Positions 1 to 9,281 of a stretch of DNA of 64,000 bases are shown here, in pieces. Source of the stretch: Chloroflexota bacterium (GTDB lineage Bacteria; Chloroflexota; Dehalococcoidia; Bin125); assembly GCA_026707145.1 (NCBI GenBank), contig JAPOXK010000011.1, positions 347,908 through 411,907 on the forward strand, read 5' to 3'. The notes under the pieces are model-generated. The model had not been told where the DNA came from. It saw nothing but the letters and a program-made list of their open reading frames with translations, and did no database searches. Each line of letters begins with the position of its first letter. Position 1 is the first letter of the stretch. The translations under genes were made by a program, and so were the position numbers.

Positions 1-1
1 C

Positions 2-517
2 GGCGTCCGCCTCGTGCAAGCCGCATATCATGGCCGCTCAATGGCGCTCTATACCAAGTTAGGATTCGCGGTCCGCGAGCCGCTCATCGCGGTGCAGGGA
101 TCGCCGATCGGCGAGCCGCTCCCGGGATGTCGTGTGCGTCGAGCCGGGCTGGACGACCTCCCAGCTTGCGACGCGATCTTTCGGGACGTCCACGGCCACG
201 AGCGCCTCTGGGATCTGCGGGACGCGGTCGAGCGGGGGAGTGCGCGCCTCGTCGAACGAGACGGGCAGGTGACGGCCTATGCCACCCTGCTGGGATTCGC
301 CGGCCACGCGGTCGCCCGTGCCAACGACGATCTCAAGGCGCTGATCGCGGCGGCCGATCGGATCCATAACCCCGGCTTCCTGCTGCCCACCCGCAACCAC
401 GATCTTCTGCAATGGTGTATCGAGCGCGGGCTGCGCCTTCGGCAGCCGATGACGCTGATGAGCCTCGGGAAGTACCAGGAGCCGCGCGGGCCGTTCTTGC
501 CCTCGATCGCGTTTTAG
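2..517 (+). CDS. GNAT-family N-acetyltransferase, C-terminal part
   Basis: The reading frame is open at the left edge of the window, so the gene starts upstream and only about 171 residues are visible. The first visible stretch, ending in RSMALYTKLGFAVREP, is the typical end of a GNAT fold: the alpha-helix and beta-strand where a side chain meets acetyl-CoA. A second, more diverged acyltransferase-like half follows, starting near CRVRRAGLDDLPACDAIF, so the full protein is probably a tandem-GNAT protein. The substrate cannot be told. It converges on the amidohydrolase gene downstream and is not part of that minus-strand operon. Confidence 0.75.
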   Translation, partial: GVRLVQAAYHGRSMALYTKLGFAVREPLIAVQGSPIGEPLPGCRVRRAGLDDLPACDAIFRDVHGHERLWDLRDAVERGSARLVERDGQVTAYATLLGFAGHAVARANDDLKALIAAADRIHNPGFLLPTRNHDLLQWCIERGLRLRQPMTLMSLGKYQEPRGPFLPSIAF

Positions 518-570
518 GACGCGGTTGCCCCAGCGCTTCTTGGCGCTTCTTTGCTCCCGTCTACCCGGCT

Positions 571-1464
571 CTACCCGGCTGTGAAGCGAATGGGGCGGCC
601 CTCGCCACTGGCCTCCAGATCGATCTGGAGCAGCCGGGCAGCGTTTTCGCGCAGGATGCCGGAGCGGACCTCGTCACGGAACGGCGCGGCGCGGAACTCG
701 TCGAGCCAGCGATCCGGGTGCAGCACCGGAAAATCAGACCCGAACAGCATGCGATCGCGCAGCAAGGTATTCGCGTTCTGGATCACGGCTTCCGGGAGGT
801 ACTTGGGCGCCCAGCCGGAGAGATCCATATAGACGTTCGTCTTGTGCCACAACACCGCGAGCATCTCATCGGTCCAAGGCCAGGCGGGATGCGCGCCGAT
901 AATTTGGAGTTCGGGAAGCTCCGCCGCAAGATCGTCGAGGTGTGGCACCGGACGGCCGTACTTCAGGTGAATGCCCATCCCCCCCGGCGCTCCGGCGCCG
1001 ATCCCCGTGGTCCCCATGTGGATCATCACCGGCACGCCGAGCGCCGCGCAAGTTTCGAAGATCGGGCGCGCGGCCGGATCATCGACGAAGAACGCTTGCG
1101 TCAGCGGCATGAACTTCATCCCGCGCAGCCCGAGCTCTTCGATGCAACGGCGGGTTTCGCGGACCGCCGCTTCGCCCTTGGCGGGGTCTACCGAGCCGAA
1201 GCCAATGAGTACGTCGGCATTGCGTGTGACGGCCTGACTCAACGCGTCGTTGGAGTCGCCCGTCCGGCCCGTCTGCGACTCTTCGTCCAAGGCCACCACG
1301 ACGGCGAGCAGGTTCCGCTCACGGTAGATCTCGGCCTGCGCGTCTAGGCTGATCTCGTCGATGCGTCGTTTGAAATACCGCTCGGCCTGCTCGCGCCAAG
1401 GACCTTGCCGCCGATGCGCGGCGGCGTCGGAAGGGTGCGTGTGGATGTCGATCGCTTCGATCAT
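571..1464 (-). CDS. Amidohydrolase 2 family (ACMSD-like TIM barrel)
   Basis: A protein of about 297 residues with the amidohydrolase-2 metal site in order: DIHTHP at the N-terminus (HxH), a Lys in RGMKFMPL, His in VMIHMG, His in GAHPAWPW, and Asp in LFGSDFP. Members of this family hydrolyse or decarboxylate small acids with a Zn or similar metal. ATG at 1464 is chosen because homologues begin a few residues before the HxH motif; the frame is open far upstream, but that extension only overlaps the permease gene. It is the last gene of the long minus-strand run, 5 bp after the permease stop, so it probably acts on the imported compound or a product of it. A 10-bp tandem duplication (ctacccggct twice, 561-580) spans its stop codon. 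Confidence 0.85.
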   Translation of the reverse strand: MIEAIDIHTHPSDAAAHRRQGPWREQAERYFKRRIDEISLDAQAEIYRERNLLAVVVALDEESQTGRTGDSNDALSQAVTRNADVLIGFGSVDPAKGEAAVRETRRCIEELGLRGMKFMPLTQAFFVDDPAARPIFETCAALGVPVMIHMGTTGIGAGAPGGMGIHLKYGRPVPHLDDLAAELPELQIIGAHPAWPWTDEMLAVLWHKTNVYMDLSGWAPKYLPEAVIQNANTLLRDRMLFGSDFPVLHPDRWLDEFRAAPFRDEVRSGILRENAARLLQIDLEASGEGRPIRFTAG

Positions 1465-1469
1465 CGGGT

Positions 1470-2405
1470 CTAAGAGCCGCGGAAGAACGCTTGTCCCAGC
1501 GCGCGGGGCGCCGCCCCCGCATCGGGGCGATGGCGGTAGCGCCAGGCGCCCAGGATGAGCACTGCGACCGTGCCGATGAACGGCAGCATGGTGAGGATTT
1601 CGGGCGGCACGTTCCAGCCGCCCGACTGTGCGATGAAGTCGAGCGCGCGCAGGCCGCCGAAGAGGTACGCGCCGACGATCAGCAGCAGCGGCCTCCAACC
1701 CGCGAAGATCACGACCGCCAGCCCGATCCAGCCGAGACCGCTGGTCATGAAGGGCGTCCAGTTCTGGGTCGTGCCCAGCGAAAGGAACGCGCCGCTCAGA
1801 CCGATGAGGGCACCGCCGAAAACGACATAGGCCAGCCGCCAAGCGATGACCGAGACGCCGGCGGCATCGGCGGAGCCGGGATCCTCGCCGACGGAGCGGA
1901 TGTTGAGGCCGTGGCGCGTGCGGAACATGACCAGCGCGATGAAGAACGGAATCAAGAAGGCGACGTAGGCGAGCCACAGATGCTCGAAGAGGATGTCGCC
2001 CACCCACGGGATCTCGTGCAGGCCGGGGATCTCCCAGTGATCGATCGGATGTTCCGCCCGCTTCCCCGTGTAGGGGCGGCCGATCTGGCTCGACAGCCCC
2101 AGGCCCAGCAGCCAGAGCCCAAATCCCGCGACGACCTGGTTCGCGCGCAGCACGACCGTCGCCAGGCCAAAGAGGAAGACGAAGCCCGCACCGAAAGCGG
2201 CCGCCCCAATCAGCCCGACCACGACGTTGCCGGCCTCGGCCGCCACCATGAAGCCGCCCACGGCGCCCATCAGCATGACGCCCTCAATGCCGATGTTGAA
2301 TACGCCCACCCGTTGCCCCAGCAGCTCGCCGGAGGCAGCTAGCAAGATCGGCGAGCCGATCACGATGGCTTGGAGCAGCGCCGCTTGCCAGAGCTCAAGT
2401 TCCAC
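1470..2405 (-). CDS. BMP-type ABC transporter permease (NupQ/YufQ-like)
   Basis: A 311-residue polytopic membrane protein with about 8-9 hydrophobic segments. The N-terminal LGQRVGVFNIGIEGVMLMGA is the signature of the second permease of nucleoside/purine importers (BPD_transp_2 family). Its start overlaps the end of the upstream permease gene by 11 bp, which indicates translational coupling. Together with the other permease, the double ATPase and the BMP lipoprotein it makes a complete importer. Known members take up nucleosides, purines or related compounds. Here the surrounding catabolic genes suggest a substrate that is then hydroxylated and activated, but the substrate cannot be read from the sequence. 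Confidence 0.9.
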   Translation of the reverse strand: MELELWQAALLQAIVIGSPILLAASGELLGQRVGVFNIGIEGVMLMGAVGGFMVAAEAGNVVVGLIGAAAFGAGFVFLFGLATVVLRANQVVAGFGLWLLGLGLSSQIGRPYTGKRAEHPIDHWEIPGLHEIPWVGDILFEHLWLAYVAFLIPFFIALVMFRTRHGLNIRSVGEDPGSADAAGVSVIAWRLAYVVFGGALIGLSGAFLSLGTTQNWTPFMTSGLGWIGLAVVIFAGWRPLLLIVGAYLFGGLRALDFIAQSGGWNVPPEILTMLPFIGTVAVLILGAWRYRHRPDAGAAPRALGQAFFRGS

Positions 2406-3582
2406 GGCTGCCTCCGGCTCCGCCCGCTGCCGCTGCTGGCGATGCTTGATCGCCGGGTGGAAGCGTTTCCCTCTCCGGCCGTTCCCGTCTCAGGCGGTAG
2501 TTCGCGAGACCCTCGCCGATCGCCGCCATCAACAAGATGAACCCCGTCAACCCGAACGACCCGAGTTCAGACCCGACGTCGAGCAGGCGGAGCGCGCTCC
2601 CGGCCGAGATGATCGCGCCGATGACCCCCGCCATGAAGACGACGACCGGGAACGATCCCCCGGCCAAGACTGCGACCGCGATCCCGAGGTAGCCGGTGTT
2701 GTTGGAGAGCGAGGTGGCGTAGGCGTTGGTGTCGCCACCCGTCATGTGCGCCACGCCGGCCACGCCCGCAACTCCGCCCGAGAGCAGGAGCACGGCCACC
2801 GACAGCAGGCGTACGTTGATGCCGGCATAGGAACCGGCCTGCTCGCTGCCGCCCACCGTGCGCACCATGTAGCCGAACGTGGTGCTACGGAACACGAGCC
2901 AGAGCACCATGGCCACGGCGATGCCCAAGAGGAGGCCCGAGCTGAACTCCACAGCGGCGACTTCCACGCCCGGGAGGCGGGCCTGCTCGGGGATATCGCG
3001 CGTCGCGAGGATGGAGCCCTGCGACTGCGGATTACGCCAGGGTCCCGTTGCGATGTAGGCGAGGAACAAGATGGCGACGAAGTTGAGCATCAAGGTCGTG
3101 AGGATCTCGTTGACGTTGAGGTACGCGCGCGCGATCGCCGGTACGGCGATCCAGGCCGCGCCGCATAGCGCCGCGCCCGCGAACATCAGCGCCAAGAGCG
3201 GCGCGCCGGACATGCTTTCGAGCTGGAAGGCGATCGCCACGCCGGCGAAGGCGCCCATGAAGAATTGCCCTTCGACCCCCACGTTCCAGCGTCGCAGCTT
3301 GAGGGCGACGGCGGCGGCCAGCCCGGTCAGCACGAGGGGCGCCGCGAGATCCAAGATGTTGCTCCAGCCGCGTTTGCTGCCGATCGTTCCCCGGTAGATG
3401 CGGTTGAAGGCGTCCTCGTCGCCGATCGCCAATTGGACGGCGATCAGCGCGATGACGACGCCGACCACGATCGCCGCCAGACGGTGCGCTGTCTGATTCC
3501 GGGGTTCCGTGCGCTGCTCAAGCCGCCAGCCTAAGCAGCCCATCGCCCATCGCCCCAGACGGCCGCTTTCCCTCTTGATCAC
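2395..3582 (-). CDS. BMP-type ABC transporter permease (NupP/YufP-like)
   Basis: A 395-residue membrane protein. A cytoplasmic N-terminus of about 35 residues is followed by roughly 9-10 hydrophobic helices. LKLRRWNVGVEGQFFMGAFA is the family signature of the first permease of the CUT2/BMP branch. The GTG start at 3582 is supported by AGGAG six bases upstream. The C-terminus is Ala/Gly/Pro-rich and overlaps the next permease gene by 11 bp. It lies 9 bp after the ATPase gene. It should pair with that second permease as the heterodimeric channel of the importer. Confidence 0.9.
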   Translation of the reverse strand: MIKRESGRLGRWAMGCLGWRLEQRTEPRNQTAHRLAAIVVGVVIALIAVQLAIGDEDAFNRIYRGTIGSKRGWSNILDLAAPLVLTGLAAAVALKLRRWNVGVEGQFFMGAFAGVAIAFQLESMSGAPLLALMFAGAALCGAAWIAVPAIARAYLNVNEILTTLMLNFVAILFLAYIATGPWRNPQSQGSILATRDIPEQARLPGVEVAAVEFSSGLLLGIAVAMVLWLVFRSTTFGYMVRTVGGSEQAGSYAGINVRLLSVAVLLLSGGVAGVAGVAHMTGGDTNAYATSLSNNTGYLGIAVAVLAGGSFPVVVFMAGVIGAIISAGSALRLLDVGSELGSFGLTGFILLMAAIGEGLANYRLRRERPERETLPPGDQASPAAAAGGAGGSRGT

Positions 3583-3591
3583 ACCGAACTC

Positions 3592-5136
3592 CTAGGATGC
3601 AGCGGCGAGGGCGCCGCCCATCAGCAGGCCGATCTCCTCCAAGTTGAACTGCTCGGGGTCCGTGAACTCACCGACGATCGCACCGCGGTAGAGCACCAAG
3701 ATCCGATCGGAGAGACGCATCACCTCGTTCAGGTCCTCGGAGATCAGCAGGATCGCGACCCCCGTCGCGCGCGCGCGCAGCAGCACCTGCTGTACCTCCT
3801 CGATCGCGCCGATATCGAGGCCACGAGTCGGATGCACCACCACAAGGACGCGCGCGCTGGCGTTGAGTTCCCGCCCGGTGAGCAGGCGCTGCGCGTTGCC
3901 GCCGGAGAGGCTGCGCACAGGCGCGCTGACGTCGCTAATCGAGAGGCCGACGGTCTTGGCAAGCATGCGCGCGAAACGCCGCGCGGCGCCTTGTATGAGC
4001 AGCGGACCGCGCCGTACAGGAGGATGCTGAAAGGCGCGCAGGATCGCGTTGTGCTCGATCGACTCGGTCAGCACCAGCCCGGACGCGTAGCGATCCTCCG
4101 GAATATGCCCCACGCCCGCTGCAAGGAAGTCGCGCGCGTGCGCACGCGACAGATCCTGGCCGCCGACCTGGATGCGGCCGGCGGTGAGCGCGCGTAAGCC
4201 GGTGAGCGTCTCGGACAGCTCGCGCTGACCGTTGCCGGCGACGCCGGCAACGCCGACGATCTCGCCCGCGCGCACCGTCACGTCCACCTCGCGCAAGGCG
4301 GGCAGTCCGCGGTCATCGGTGGTGGAGAGGGCTTCCGCAACGAGCGCGTTTTCTCCCAGTTCGACCGGCTCGCGCTGGCGCGTGAACTCGATACTGCGCC
4401 CCACCATCTCTTGGCTGAGCATACGCGGCGTGCAGTCTTCCGCGGCGTGCGTGCCCATGTGACGTCCGCCTCGCAATACCGTCACGCGGTCGGAGATCTC
4501 GAGCGCCTCTTCCAGCTTGTGCGAGATGAACACGATCGTCCGTCCGCTCTCGCTGGAGAGCTGCCGGATCATGCCAAAGAGTTTGTCCGTCTCGCCGGGG
4601 GCCAGCACTGCGGTGGGCTCATCCAGAATCAGGATGCGGGCGCCCCGCGCAAGGGTGCGCAAGATGGCCACCCGCTGCTGCTCGCCCACGGAGAGCTGCC
4701 AGATGCGTGCCGCCGGATCGACATCCAAATGGAAGCGATCGCTCAGCTCTCGCGTGCGCTCCTCGATGCGCGCGGGCGTGAGCACCGTGGGGCTCGCATC
4801 CCAGCCCAAGTGGATGTTCTCCGCGACCGTGAAGCCGTGCACCAGCCGGTAATGCTGGTGCACCATGCCGATCCCGCGCCGCAGCGCGTCTCGGGGTGAT
4901 CGGATCCGTGTTGGCTCGCCGTTGAGGAGAATGTGGCCGCGATCTGGGCGCAGCAGCCCGCTGAGTACGTTCATGAGGGTCGTCTTGCCCGCGCCGTTTT
5001 CTCCCAACAGCGCATGCACCTCGCCCGCTCGCAGATCGAAATCGACATCGTTCACCGCCACGAGGTCGTCGAACCGCTTCACGATCCCGCGCATCTGCAC
5101 GGCGAGGGGAGCATTGCCACTGTCTGTGCTGGTCAC
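3592..5136 (-). CDS. BMP-type ABC transporter ATP-binding protein, two ABC domains (NupO/YufO-like)
   Basis: About 514 residues with two fused nucleotide-binding domains, as in ribose and nucleoside importers. Domain 1 has Walker A GENGAGKTT, signature LSVGEQQR and Walker B ILILDEPTAVL. Domain 2 has a degenerate Walker A (GVAGNGQRE) and signature LSGGNAQR, with VVVHPTRGLD in place of a normal Walker B. That asymmetry is usual for the second half of this family. I place the start at GTG 5136 because AGGAG lies three bases upstream; an in-frame GTG at 5175 lacks a ribosome-binding site. It energises the two downstream permeases. Confidence 0.9.
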   Translation of the reverse strand: MTSTDSGNAPLAVQMRGIVKRFDDLVAVNDVDFDLRAGEVHALLGENGAGKTTLMNVLSGLLRPDRGHILLNGEPTRIRSPRDALRRGIGMVHQHYRLVHGFTVAENIHLGWDASPTVLTPARIEERTRELSDRFHLDVDPAARIWQLSVGEQQRVAILRTLARGARILILDEPTAVLAPGETDKLFGMIRQLSSESGRTIVFISHKLEEALEISDRVTVLRGGRHMGTHAAEDCTPRMLSQEMVGRSIEFTRQREPVELGENALVAEALSTTDDRGLPALREVDVTVRAGEIVGVAGVAGNGQRELSETLTGLRALTAGRIQVGGQDLSRAHARDFLAAGVGHIPEDRYASGLVLTESIEHNAILRAFQHPPVRRGPLLIQGAARRFARMLAKTVGLSISDVSAPVRSLSGGNAQRLLTGRELNASARVLVVVHPTRGLDIGAIEEVQQVLLRARATGVAILLISEDLNEVMRLSDRILVLYRGAIVGEFTDPEQFNLEEIGLLMGGALAAAS

Positions 5137-5226
5137 GGGCTCCTCATTGCGAATGCCCGAAGGGCCAGCCCTCACTTGGTGAGGACCGGCCCCTCGAAAT
5201 TCAACTCCTGGCGAATAGTTCTGACG

Positions 5227-6474
5227 CTATTCGACTCCCTGCACGTACCAACTCCACCCGGAGTAAAGGAATTCATCCGAGAGCGCTTCGCCGGCAGGGA
5301 CTTGCTCTACGCCGTCCTGATCGTAGAAGGGCCCAACGAACGGGTTAAAAGCGCCGGAAATGATGTCCGCGCGCACCTGCATCACCTGCTCGACCACGTC
5401 CGCGGGGACGTTGGGGCCGAACGAGTCGATGTCGGCGCCGGAGCCGAGTTCGAACAGCACTTGCCGGTTGCCGCTCCAGGTACCGTCTCGGACCGCTTGG
5501 AACTCCGCTTCATAGAATTCGTCCCAGATCATGAGAGCGGACGTGATGTACGCGTCCTCGCCGTGGCGGCGCAGGTCTTTGAACATCGTGGCCGCCCAGA
5601 CGCCCCGCTCACTGGCGGTGATGAGCGCGGTGGCATCGTCGATGAAGCCGAACAGCACGTCGACGCCGTCGTTGACGAGCGCGTGCGCTGCCTCGGTCTC
5701 CAAGGGCGGGTCGAACCACGAGTTAATCGTCACGTTCTTGAGCGTGCAGTCCTCCCGCACCGACTGGCAGCCGAGGAGGTAGGCGTTGACGTTGGCTACG
5801 ACCAAGGGGATGTCGAACGTGACGACGTAGCCAATGGTGCCCGTCTCCGTCAGGAGGCCCGCCGCGACCCCCACGAGGTAGGCGGTGTGCCAATGCTTGG
5901 GGTAGTAGCTGACGACGTTGTCGGCGAAGGGCGGGATCCCATAGGTCTCCAAGCAAGCCACGCCTTCGACGCCGGCGCACGCGTCCAAGAACAGAGCGCC
6001 GGCCGCGCCCGAATCGACGATGATGTTGTAGCCGTCGTCGATCACCTGCTGGGTCGTCTGGGTGAACTCCTCGTTGGGAGGAATGAACTGGATGAGTGCG
6101 GTCTCGACATTGCCCAGACGCTCGGCGGCAGCCTGCACGCCCTCCTCATGCGAGAGGAAGTACCCCTCGTCATCAATGGAGGCTTGGATGATCAGGTGGG
6201 CCACCCGCAGCGGCTCTTCATCCATCATTTCTTCAGCCATGGGCTCTTCAGCCATGGGCTCTTCAGCCATGGGCTCTTCGGCCATGGGCTCTTCGGCCGC
6301 CGGCTCGGGCTCCGCCGCTGGGGCCGGGGCCTCCGTCACCGCGGGTGCCGGCTCCTCATCGGCATCGTCGCCGCCACAGGCAGCGGCAACCAAGCCCACC
6401 GCCAGCAGCAAAGCAACGCTCAGGAGGAAGAGATGTCTCCCCCCTCGGATCGATCCTCGAATCCAACGCTCCAT
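5227..6474 (-). CDS. BMP-family substrate-binding lipoprotein of ABC importer
   Basis: A 415-residue exported lipoprotein. The hydrophobic signal peptide ends in a lipobox, VAAACGG, near residue 33. Next comes an acidic/Pro-rich linker of about 55 residues with five-residue EEPMA repeats, then a periplasmic-binding fold of the BMP/PnrA type beginning LRVAHLIIQASIDDEGYF. Family members bind nucleosides or purines. The start ATG is preceded by AGGAGG. It lies 45 bp after the molybdenum hydroxylase large subunit and about 90 bp before the ATPase gene, so hydroxylase and importer are probably co-transcribed. The long linker would hold the binding domain away from the membrane. Confidence 0.9.
   Translation of the reverse strand: MERWIRGSIRGGRHLFLLSVALLLAVGLVAAACGGDDADEEPAPAVTEAPAPAAEPEPAAEEPMAEEPMAEEPMAEEPMAEEMMDEEPLRVAHLIIQASIDDEGYFLSHEEGVQAAAERLGNVETALIQFIPPNEEFTQTTQQVIDDGYNIIVDSGAAGALFLDACAGVEGVACLETYGIPPFADNVVSYYPKHWHTAYLVGVAAGLLTETGTIGYVVTFDIPLVVANVNAYLLGCQSVREDCTLKNVTINSWFDPPLETEAAHALVNDGVDVLFGFIDDATALITASERGVWAATMFKDLRRHGEDAYITSALMIWDEFYEAEFQAVRDGTWSGNRQVLFELGSGADIDSFGPNVPADVVEQVMQVRADIISGAFNPFVGPFYDQDGVEQVPAGEALSDEFLYSGWSWYVQGVE
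6231..6301 (-). repeat. 15-bp tandem repeat in lipoprotein linker
   Basis: Four to five copies of gggctcttcagccat (plus-strand text), with a/g variation in the later copies. They encode the EEPMA repeats of the BMP lipoprotein linker. The unit is a multiple of three, so copy-number change by slippage would keep the frame. Confidence 0.9.
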
Positions 6475-6519
6475 GTCGCCTCCTAATCGGCACCGCAGAT
6501 GGTCTGCGGCTTTAAGCCC

Positions 6520-8811
6520 TCAGAGAGAGCTCGCTCCCATTGCCAAACCGGCGATCCGCTCTTCCGAGAGCGGAAGTTCGGTGACCTCCGCGCCGAGCGC
6601 GTCGGCCACAGCATTCGCCAAGACCGCCGGGATTCCCATGGTTCCACTCTCCCCCATCCCCTTGGCCGCATTGCGGGTCACGCTGGACGGCGTTTCGAGG
6701 TGTCCGACCTCGATCGGCGGAACCTCCATCGCTGTCGGTACTAAATAGTCCATCAGGCTCGCTGTCAGCAATTGCCCGTCCGCGTCGTAGGCGAGTTGCT
6801 CCAGCGTCCCGCAACCGATCCCCATCGCTGCTCCCCCGATCGCTTGCCCATCCACGGTCTCCCTGTCCAAGATGCGGCCGCAGTCGCCCACCATAACCAG
6901 CCGCCGGATCTCGAAGTGTCCCGTCTCGGTGTCCACATCGACGGCCGCGACGATCGCGGTGTTGGAGAAGACGTTCTGGGGCAGCTTTTCGTAGCGGGTC
7001 ACCTCCAGGCCTGCCTCCACGATCTCCTGTGGAAGGGCGAAGTCGAGCGTCTGCAAATATGCCGCTTGCACCACCTCGTCGAAGTCCACGCCCGTCGCGG
7101 GATCCTCGGCCAGGCAGATCCGCCCGTCCGCGATCGTCAGTTCCCGCTCGACCCGGGCATCGGAAAGCTCGCCTTCGAACTTCAGCATCAGCGCCGCGAC
7201 TTTGAGAAGCTTGCGCCGCAGATCTTGGCTCGCCAGGGTCAGGGTGTTCCCCATGGTGACGGCCGTGCGGCTCGCGTAGGTCCCGGAGCCGGACGGGCAG
7301 AGATCGGTGTCGCCCTCCACGATCTGGACTCGATCCCGCGAGACGCCTAGCTCTTCGGCGATCAGGCGGCCGTAGACCTCCGCGTGTCCCTGCCCGCTTG
7401 AGGCGGAGCTCATGAATCCCTGGATCGTGCCGTCCGGGGCGATGCGCACGCGCGCTCCGTCGTACCCAGGATAGAGCGTGACGCCTGTGACCTCGTTGAA
7501 CGTGCCTACGCCCACGCCCAGTTGTTTCCCGGCCGTTGCCGCGGTTCGCTGCTCCGCGCGCAGGCCGTCGTAGTCCGCACGCGCCAGCGCCATGCGCAGC
7601 GTCTCTTGGTAGTTACCGGTGTCGAACGCGTTGCCGGTGGGCGTCGTATGGGGGAAGTCGTCGGTGCGGAGAAGGTTGCGCCGCCTGATCTCCGCGGGGT
7701 CCAACCCCAGTTCGCCCGCGGCGATGTCCAGCAGCCGCTCCACGGCGAACACCGAGAGCACCTGTCCAACCCCCCGGTAGCTCCCTGCTGGCGCCTTGTT
7801 GGTCGCGTAGCTGGTGGCGTCGATCTCGGCGATTTCGTGGCGATAGGCGCCGAAGATATTGATCACCGTGGTGAAGGGGTCCAGGCCTGCCCCGAAGGGG
7901 AAAACGGAGTGCGCGCCGGCGTCGCCTTCCGCTCGCGCCCGCACGGCTCGCAGGTTGCCGTCGCCGTCGAAGGCGGCGCCCAGCGTCAGCGTGCCTTCGT
8001 GCGCGTGCACGCTAGCGAGGAGATTTTCGCGCCGATCCTCGACCCACTTCAGCGCGCCGCCAGTTTCGCGCGCCAGCCAGGGTAAGATCACTTCCTCGGG
8101 GAAGAGCTGCGCCTTCAGTCCGAAGGCGCCGCCGACATCCGGGCGGATCACGCGGATGTCGTCCTCCGGCACGCCGAGGATCTGGGAAAGGCCGTTGCGT
8201 AGGTAGTGGGGCACCTGCGTGGAGGTCCATACCGTGAAGCGTTGCTCGCGCGGGTCGTAGCGCGCCAGCACGCCGCGGCACTCAAGCGGCACCGCCGTCT
8301 GGCGCGGGTACCGGAAGGTCCGCTCGACCACGAGATCCGCGGAGGCGAACGCCTCCGTAGCAGCTCCTTCGTTTAGCGCGAACTTGAAGAGCACGTTGTC
8401 GGAGAGATCGGGATGAATCGTCGTCTCGTTGCCAGCGGCCGCTTCCAGACTGGTGACTGCGGGTAACGGCTCGTATTCGATGCGCACGGCGTCCGCAAGG
8501 TCCTCGGCTTCGTAGGGACTGTCGGCGACGACTGCTGCTACGGGATCGCCCACGAAGAGCGCTCGCTCGGGGTGCATCGGGTGCCAGTCGTAAACGTTGA
8601 GACCGGGCGCTTGCACGCGCAGTGGCTGGATGCTACTGGCAAGGTCGTGGCCGGTTACCAGCGTCACGTCGCGCGCGCCTTCGGGAGGGAGGACCGACAG
8701 CACGCGTGCGTGGGCGTGCGGGCTGCGGACGAACGCTACCCAACGGCAGTCCGCGTCCGGCAGGTCGGCGATGAACTGCCCCTCGCCTCGGATGAGCTGC
8801 TCGCGCGTCAC
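6520..8811 (-). CDS. Molybdenum hydroxylase (xanthine dehydrogenase/CoxL family) large subunit
   Basis: A 763-residue molybdopterin cytosine dinucleotide-binding subunit. The N-terminal a/b hammerhead domain (RGEGQFIADL onward) is followed by the Mo-binding region with GGAFGLK, an active-site loop PAGSYRGVG near residue 340, and the catalytic-Glu motif KGMGESGTMG near residue 717. The loop lacks the AYRCSFR of true CO dehydrogenase, so hydroxylation of an aromatic, heterocyclic or aldehyde substrate is more likely than CO oxidation. The GTG start overlaps the 2Fe-2S subunit stop by 4 bp and has AGGAGG six bases upstream. Gene order FAD, 2Fe-2S, Mo with a preceding coxG is typical of CO dehydrogenase-like operons. 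Confidence 0.9.
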   Translation of the reverse strand: MTREQLIRGEGQFIADLPDADCRWVAFVRSPHAHARVLSVLPPEGARDVTLVTGHDLASSIQPLRVQAPGLNVYDWHPMHPERALFVGDPVAAVVADSPYEAEDLADAVRIEYEPLPAVTSLEAAAGNETTIHPDLSDNVLFKFALNEGAATEAFASADLVVERTFRYPRQTAVPLECRGVLARYDPREQRFTVWTSTQVPHYLRNGLSQILGVPEDDIRVIRPDVGGAFGLKAQLFPEEVILPWLARETGGALKWVEDRRENLLASVHAHEGTLTLGAAFDGDGNLRAVRARAEGDAGAHSVFPFGAGLDPFTTVINIFGAYRHEIAEIDATSYATNKAPAGSYRGVGQVLSVFAVERLLDIAAGELGLDPAEIRRRNLLRTDDFPHTTPTGNAFDTGNYQETLRMALARADYDGLRAEQRTAATAGKQLGVGVGTFNEVTGVTLYPGYDGARVRIAPDGTIQGFMSSASSGQGHAEVYGRLIAEELGVSRDRVQIVEGDTDLCPSGSGTYASRTAVTMGNTLTLASQDLRRKLLKVAALMLKFEGELSDARVERELTIADGRICLAEDPATGVDFDEVVQAAYLQTLDFALPQEIVEAGLEVTRYEKLPQNVFSNTAIVAAVDVDTETGHFEIRRLVMVGDCGRILDRETVDGQAIGGAAMGIGCGTLEQLAYDADGQLLTASLMDYLVPTAMEVPPIEVGHLETPSSVTRNAAKGMGESGTMGIPAVLANAVADALGAEVTELPLSEERIAGLAMGASSL

Positions 8812-9281
8812 CGGTCACCTCCTGCGATCTCCGCGATGGCGTCCACCATTCCCTGATAGCCGGTACAGCGGCAGATCGTGCCGGAGAGCGCCTTCCGGAT
8901 CTCCTCCCTCGTTGGCACGGAAGTATTTTCCAGGAACTCCATGGCGGTCATGAGCACGCCGGGTGTGCAGAACCCGCACTGGAGACCGTTCCGCTCCAGC
9001 AGGGCCCTTTGCAGGGGGTGGAGATCGGCGCCTTGCGCAAGCCCTTCGACCGTCGTGATGGATCGCCCTTGCGCTTGCACGGCGAACAGAAGGCAAGAGC
9101 GGACCGCCTCCCCGTCTACCAGAACGGTGCAGGCGCCGCAGACGCCGTGCTCGCATCCGAGATGCGTGCCGGTCAGCTTCAATTCATTGCGCAGGAAGTC
9201 CGCCAAGGTGAGCCGTGGTTCGACATCTCGATCGACGGCTGCTCCGTTCACCTGAAGCGACAGCGCCGCGCGCGCGCTCAT
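8808..9281 (-). CDS. Molybdenum hydroxylase 2Fe-2S subunit (CoxS-like)
   Basis: 157 residues with the two-domain fold of small hydroxylase subunits. The plant-type 2Fe-2S motif is CEHGVCGACTVLVDGEAVRSC-like in the first half. The second cluster is formed by CGFCTPG and ICRCTGY in the helical half. It passes electrons from the Mo centre to the FAD subunit. ATG at 9281 overlaps the FAD-subunit stop by 4 bp (ATGA), and its own stop overlaps the large-subunit start by 4 bp. The frame is open further upstream, but that stretch is antisense-like low-complexity sequence. Confidence 0.93.
   Translation of the reverse strand: MSARAALSLQVNGAAVDRDVEPRLTLADFLRNELKLTGTHLGCEHGVCGACTVLVDGEAVRSCLLFAVQAQGRSITTVEGLAQGADLHPLQRALLERNGLQCGFCTPGVLMTAMEFLENTSVPTREEIRKALSGTICRCTGYQGMVDAIAEIAGGDR

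Noticed and set aside
412-1347. Long plus-strand frame over the amidohydrolase gene
   Set aside because: It is a high-GC shadow with no recognisable domain, opposite a gene with full metal motifs.
1465-2007. Upstream extension of the amidohydrolase frame
   Set aside because: It overlaps the permease gene, is Arg-rich and antisense-like, and homologues begin near the HxH motif.
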